Of a stretch of 5,248 bases of DNA, positions 5,207 to 5,248 are shown piece by piece. Source of the stretch: Candidatus Sodaliphilus limicaballi. Lineage in GTDB: Bacteria; Bacteroidota; Bacteroidia; Bacteroidales; Muribaculaceae. The stretch spans positions 1-5,248 of the forward strand of contig JAGHSP010000026.1 in the NCBI GenBank assembly GCA_018065815.1, read 5' to 3'. The translations under genes were made by a program, and so were the position numbers. The notes beneath the pieces were generated by a model. The model ran no database searches, was not told the DNA's origin, and saw only the letters and a list, made by a program, of their open reading frames with translations. How positions within the stretch are numbered: position 1 is the stretch's first letter; every line of letters begins with the position of its first letter.

Positions 5207-5248
5207 GGTAACTATTCACCAATGGAACTCCCCGCGCGGATCTCACTG
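5207..5248 (+). repeat. Interspersed repeat, copy 2 (cut by the window end)
   Basis: This is the second copy of the segment at 106-147, in the same orientation, with a 19-of-20 match in the core (5227-5246) and weaker similarity over 5207-5226. It again lies downstream of a + strand gene, after that gene's terminator. The window ends before the point where the hairpin series seen after copy 1 would begin, so its full extent cannot be judged. Confidence 0.65.

Overview
The window looks like a piece of a Bacteroidales (Bacteroidota) chromosome. The evidence is three promoters with the Bacteroidota -7 motif TAnnTTTG, AT-rich leaders that mostly lack a Shine-Dalgarno, GC-rich genes set in AT-rich spacers, and protein families common in that order (a secreted beta-flower-type repeat protein and a PCMD-type protein). 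A gut lineage such as Muribaculaceae or Prevotellaceae is a guess from codon style and repeat content, not something the sequence proves.

Layout. Positions 1-74 hold the last codons of a + strand gene. Positions 75-337 are a convergent intergenic stretch with an interspersed-repeat segment, a run of small hairpins and a strong stem-loop that can terminate both strands. Positions 338-1908 are a two-gene minus-strand operon: a small secreted repeat protein (1474-1908), then a secreted NagZ-like family 3 glycoside hydrolase (338-1477). The two genes overlap by ATGA, and the promoter lies near 1967-1998. Positions 1999-2441 are an AT-rich gene-free stretch that contains a perfect 12-bp inverted repeat. 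A tRNA-Ser(GGA) follows at 2485-2572, with its own promoter and terminator. Positions 2750-5086 hold a probable two-gene + strand operon: a 440-residue exported protein of unknown function with about 4.5 C-terminal repeats, then a 319-residue exported PCMD-like protein. A clear intrinsic terminator closes it at 5116-5152. The window ends in a second copy of the repeat seen near 106-147, in the same orientation.

All four complete protein genes begin with a signal peptide, so this is a cell-envelope neighbourhood. The hydrolase probably acts on N-acetylhexosaminides (peptidoglycan or host glycans) in the periplasm. The other three are likely beta-rich envelope proteins of unknown role. I see no mobile-element gene, CRISPR array or obvious defence system. 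The least explained items are the secreted repeat protein coupled to the hydrolase, the unknown/PCMD gene pair, and the repeat present at both ends.
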